Assembly (NCBI GenBank): GCA_026987795.1
Contig: JALSMF010000420.1
Span: 1 to 7,518, forward strand
Length of the DNA stretch: 7,518 bases
DNA from: Bacteroidales bacterium
GTDB lineage: Bacteria; Bacteroidota; Bacteroidia; Bacteroidales; JAADGE01
Reading direction: 5' to 3'
Shown: positions 5,243 through 7,518 of the stretch, one piece after another
Position numbering within the stretch: position 1 is the stretch's first letter
Layout of the letters: each line of letters opens with the position of its first letter
Translations under genes and position numbers: made by a program
Notes under the pieces: generated by a model
The model's database searches: none
Told to the model about the DNA's origin: nothing
The model's input: the letters and a program-made list of their open reading frames with translations, nothing else

Positions 5243-6046
5243 ATGAATAAAAAAGTATTTTTTATATTAATTCTTTCTGTAATCGTATTTTTTTTTGCTT
5301 GCCGGCAACCTGAAAAAATTGCTCCGCCCGTGCCGCAAAGCAACAGTTTTACAGTTGATTTATCCTACTTTTCCGCTCCGGACACAGCGAGTAGTGCCGT
5401 AAACTATGCATTGGCATACAGAAATGTTTCATTCTGGAAATTTTTATTCGAAGATTCTCTTGCATTGCATAAAAACCTTTTTGCTTCTGTTTCCGACAAA
5501 AAATTAGAATATCAGGATAATAATACTTGGCTTATTTCGGAAAAATTTACCGAAAACAACGATACATACCTCATCAGTTATTTTGAAATCATTAAAGACG
5601 ATACTGTTTTTACAAAGCTTTTCATCTCCCTTGATTCAACATATTTATATCTGCCTCTTTTTGACGGCTGGTTTTTGCCCGATTCTACAAACGGTTTTTG
5701 GCAGCTAAACAAACCCGATACCGGAAATACTTACGTGAAATATATAAAAACCGACCGTAATTTTATTTCGGAATATAAACAAGAGATGAAAGTAACCTAT
5801 CTGTATCCGGGCGAGAATAACGGAAACTACATCCTGATTAAAGACTCTCTGCTGTATGACTATGATATATATATTGATATTTTTGAGAAAATATCGGAAA
5901 ATCATACATATATCCAGTTCGGACAACAATCCCTTATCGGCAGAGTTAAAGATTTACAATATTTCGGAGATACCCTGTGGCACTGCTGGGATGAAAACAG
6001 GTTTGACAATTACAGCGACTACAATTGTAATTTTTTTGGTTACTGA
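5243..6046 (+). CDS. Predicted lipoprotein of unknown function
   Basis: The 267-residue product begins with a lipoprotein signal: MNKK, a hydrophobic run VFFILILSVIVFFFA (5-19), and the acylated Cys20. Arg21 follows Cys20, so it lacks the simple Asp+2 inner-membrane retention signal of E. coli; Bacteroidota surface rules differ. After a Pro-rich linker (23-31) the mature part is rich in aromatic residues and Asp/Asn, with alternating strand-like segments such as YVKYIKTDRNFISEY and KVTYLYPGENNGNYILIK, suggesting a beta-rich envelope protein. Two cysteines near the end (C248, C262) could form a disulfide. The ATG at 5243 is preferred to an upstream in-frame TTG at 5234 because it puts basic residues at the start of the signal peptide. 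It overlaps convergent kdsA by 7 bases. I do not recognise a family. Confidence 0.8.
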   Translation: MNKKVFFILILSVIVFFFACRQPEKIAPPVPQSNSFTVDLSYFSAPDTASSAVNYALAYRNVSFWKFLFEDSLALHKNLFASVSDKKLEYQDNNTWLISEKFTENNDTYLISYFEIIKDDTVFTKLFISLDSTYLYLPLFDGWFLPDSTNGFWQLNKPDTGNTYVKYIKTDRNFISEYKQEMKVTYLYPGENNGNYILIKDSLLYDYDIYIDIFEKISENHTYIQFGQQSLIGRVKDLQYFGDTLWHCWDENRFDNYSDYNCNFFGY

Positions 6047-6864
6047 AAAGAAGCAATAACTTCTCTGATTTTAACCAAACGTTTCAGTAGCTCCTCTGCA
6101 GAATCAAGACTCAGCATATTTGCCCCGTCAGATTTTGCTTTTGCCGGATTAGGATGTGTTTCCATAAAAATACCGTCTGCTCCCGCAGCAATTGCCGCTC
6201 TCCCGATTGTTTCAATCATTTCCGGCTGCCCGCCGGTTACTCCGTCGGACCTGTTAGGTTGTTGTAAAGAATGTGTTATATCAACTATTACCGGAAACCC
6301 GGATTTCTTCATAATCGGAACGGATCGAAAATCGACTATTAAATCTCCGTATCCGAACATTGTGCCTCTGTCAGTAAGCATAACTTTATCATTACCGGAG
6401 TCAACAACTTTTTGTGCTGCAAATTTCATTGTATCAGGCGACATAAACTGTCCTTTTTTAATATTAACATATTTTCCGGTTTTTGCTGCGGCAATAAGCA
6501 GTTCTGTTTGTCTTGACAGAAAAGCCGGAATTTGTAAAATATCAATATCAAAGTTCTCTGCTTTTTTTGCATCTTCGGGAGAATGAATATCCGTAACAAC
6601 CGGAACTTTAAACTCCGACTTAACCTTTTCGAGAATCTTTAAAGCTTTTTCGTCTCCTATTCCCGTAAAAGAATCAATTCTTGAACGATTTGCTTTCTTA
6701 AAAGAAGCTTTAAAAATATACGGTATTTTATATTTGTCCGTAACTTTTAGCAAATATTCGACAATTTCAAAAACATTTTCTTCGCTTTCGACAACACAAG
6801 GTCCGGCAAGCAGAAAAAAATTATTACCGCCGGCATATTTAATATTTTTTATTTTTGGTATCAT
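6040..6864 (-). CDS. kdsA: 3-deoxy-8-phosphooctulonate (Kdo-8-P) synthase
   Basis: KdsA condenses phosphoenolpyruvate with arabinose 5-phosphate to Kdo-8-phosphate, the precursor of the Kdo sugar of lipopolysaccharide, in the cytoplasm. The 274-residue protein carries the family motifs: AGPCVVES (20-27), FKASFKKANRSR, IPAFLSRQTELL, KKGQFMSP, TDRGTMFGYGDLIVDFRS, DITHSLQQPN, GGQPEMI and METHPNP. C23 sits where the metal-dependent class has its Cys ligand (metal-independent enzymes such as E. coli's have Asn). The other expected ligands are present: H198, E235 and D246. The ATG at 6864 is chosen because an upstream TTG at 6903 would place the promoter box inside the gene and add 13 unrelated residues. 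It is divergent from msrC and its 3' end overlaps the lipoprotein gene. Confidence 0.97.
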   Translation of the reverse strand: MIPKIKNIKYAGGNNFFLLAGPCVVESEENVFEIVEYLLKVTDKYKIPYIFKASFKKANRSRIDSFTGIGDEKALKILEKVKSEFKVPVVTDIHSPEDAKKAENFDIDILQIPAFLSRQTELLIAAAKTGKYVNIKKGQFMSPDTMKFAAQKVVDSGNDKVMLTDRGTMFGYGDLIVDFRSVPIMKKSGFPVIVDITHSLQQPNRSDGVTGGQPEMIETIGRAAIAAGADGIFMETHPNPAKAKSDGANMLSLDSAEELLKRLVKIREVIASFQ

Positions 6865-6876
6865 TTTTTTAAAAAG

Positions 6877-6884
6877 CAAAGATA
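6877..6884 (-). promoter_or_regulatory. -7 box of kdsA
   Basis: On the minus strand TATCTTTG matches TAnnTTTG. It ends 12 bases before the kdsA ATG, implying a leader of under 10 bases. A TTTTG lies 16 bases upstream, a short spacing, so the -33 element is uncertain. Confidence 0.55.
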
Positions 6885-6955
6885 TACATTTTTTATTATG
6901 CAAAATATTAAAAAGAATACGGTATTTTTACAAACTGAAATTAATTAAACTTTTT

Positions 6956-7429
6956 ATGACAGAAACTCTGATAATAAACAACAACTTAAGTAAAGAAGAA
7001 AAATACAAAATACTTATTCCGCAAATTAAAGCGTTAGTTACGGGAGAAGACGATTTTATTGCAAACCTTGCCAATACCGCATCGGCACTGTATTTCGGAA
7101 TGGGTTTCTTTTGGGTCGGATTTTACATCGTAAAAAATAACGAACTTGTTCTCGGACCTTTTCACGGACCCGTTGCCTGCACACGCATACAATACGGCAG
7201 AGGGGTTTGCGGAACGGCTTGGAAAAACAAAGAAGCAATCATTGTTCCGGATGTGGATAAATTTCCCGATCATATCGCCTGCAGCAGTGATTCGAAGTCT
7301 GAAATCGTCCTTTGCGGAATAAAAAACGATACCGTTCAATTTGTGCTTGACATCGACAGCAACAAACTTGATGATTTTGATGAAATTGACAGAAAATATT
7401 TAGCGAAATTACTTGAAATACTTCTTTGA
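6956..7429 (+). CDS. msrC: Free methionine-(R)-sulfoxide reductase, GAF domain
   Basis: This fRMsr/YebR-type enzyme reduces free L-methionine-(R)-sulfoxide to methionine using thioredoxin, protecting the cytoplasm from oxidative damage. The 157 residues form one GAF domain. The three conserved cysteines are present: C75 in GPVACTRI, C85 in GVCGTA and C109 in HIAC, along with the acidic residue in the SEIVL segment (E116) and the closing LDIDS and FDEIDRKYL. An extra C120 replaces the Pro usual after SEIV(L/V), and D105 replaces the usual Gly in FPGHIAC. The frame is open upstream to 6734, but that part is antisense to kdsA; ATG 6956 fits the family N-terminus. No perfect promoter box precedes it; TATTTTTA at 6923-6930 is one mismatch off. 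It ends 7 bases before the convergent OmpA-type gene. Confidence 0.95.
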   Translation: MTETLIINNNLSKEEKYKILIPQIKALVTGEDDFIANLANTASALYFGMGFFWVGFYIVKNNELVLGPFHGPVACTRIQYGRGVCGTAWKNKEAIIVPDVDKFPDHIACSSDSKSEIVLCGIKNDTVQFVLDIDSNKLDDFDEIDRKYLAKLLEILL

Positions 7430-7436
7430 TTGAGAT

Positions 7437-7518
7437 TTACCGTTCGGTAATTTCAACCCGTCGATTTCGTGCTTTCCCGCCGTCGGTTCGGTTACTCGTT
7501 ATCGGCGATAAATTTGCA
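7437..7518 (-). CDS. OmpA-family protein, C-terminal end only
   Basis: The minus strand reads 26 codons into the window edge and stops at TAA 7437-7439. The peptide SNRTDGGKARNRRVEITER has the hallmark ending of the OmpA/MotB peptidoglycan-binding domain, where SN.T..G.A.NRRVE forms the last helix and strand. The protein is probably an outer-membrane or periplasmic protein that anchors the envelope to peptidoglycan. Its N-terminal part, size and partners lie outside the window. Codons here are noticeably richer in G and C than in the rest of the window. It is convergent with msrC, with only 7 bases between the stops. Confidence 0.85.
   Translation of the reverse strand, partial: ANLSPITSNRTDGGKARNRRVEITER

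Noticed and set aside
6865..6903. N-terminal extension of kdsA from a TTG at 6903
   Set aside because: It would include the kdsA promoter box, uses a rare start, and adds residues not found in the family.
6734..6955. Upstream in-frame extension of msrC
   Set aside because: It is antisense to the start of kdsA and covers the intergenic promoter; the family N-terminus begins at the ATG at 6956.
7437..7450. Inverted repeat TTACCGTTCGGTAA between msrC and the OmpA-type gene
   Set aside because: The stem is only 5-6 bases, there is no proper T run on either side, and the sequence is explained by the last OmpA-type codons; too weak to call a terminator.
7509..7516. TAAATTTG resembling a -7 promoter box
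   Set aside because: It lies inside the OmpA-type coding sequence on the other strand, has no TTG 19-21 bases upstream, and no gene is visible after it; a chance match in A/T-rich DNA.
1..7518. CRISPR array, insertion sequence, prophage or toxin-antitoxin pair
   Set aside because: No regularly spaced repeats, transposase, integrase or terminal inverted repeats are visible, and the small RHH-like gene has no adjacent toxin candidate.

Overview
The window is an AT-rich chromosomal segment from a Gram-negative bacterium, most likely a member of the Bacteroidota. Four observations support this. Several genes are preceded by the promoter box of that phylum (TAnnTTTG), twice with a TTG exactly 19 bases upstream. 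Shine-Dalgarno sequences are absent and starts are A/T-rich. Ribosomal protein S16 carries the long Glu/Lys-rich tail common in that phylum. The xth and deoC products look like the Bacteroidota versions of those enzymes. KdsA and an OmpA-type C-terminus imply an outer membrane with lipopolysaccharide.

Layout, left to right: (1) the 3' part of a serpin gene, then, 2 bases later, a small MazG/YpjD-type nucleotide pyrophosphohydrolase. (2) A tRNA-Lys(CTT) with its own promoter box, 16 bases ahead of deoC, which ends in a hairpin terminator. (3) A small ribbon-helix-helix-like protein whose promoter starts inside that terminator. (4) A roughly 220-base gap with a consensus promoter for rpsP and an unexplained 58-codon reading frame on the minus strand. 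(5) rpsP-rimM-xth on the plus strand, closed by a hairpin terminator that can work in both directions. (6) A minus-strand coiled-coil protein, divergent from a plus-strand lipoprotein of unknown function. (7) kdsA on the minus strand, overlapping the lipoprotein gene by 7 bases at the 3' ends. (8) A free methionine-(R)-sulfoxide reductase gene, divergent from kdsA. (9) The last 26 codons of an OmpA-family gene on the minus strand, cut by the window end.

Most genes are housekeeping: ribosome assembly (rpsP, rimM), DNA repair (xth), nucleotide and deoxyribose metabolism (MazG-like, deoC), Kdo synthesis for lipopolysaccharide (kdsA) and oxidative-damage repair (msrC). I see no CRISPR array, insertion sequence, phage module or toxin-antitoxin pair, and no convincing new multi-gene system. 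The points most worth a second look are the serpin's reactive loop, the tRNA in the deoC leader, the minus-strand frame upstream of rpsP, and the orphan coiled-coil and lipoprotein genes.
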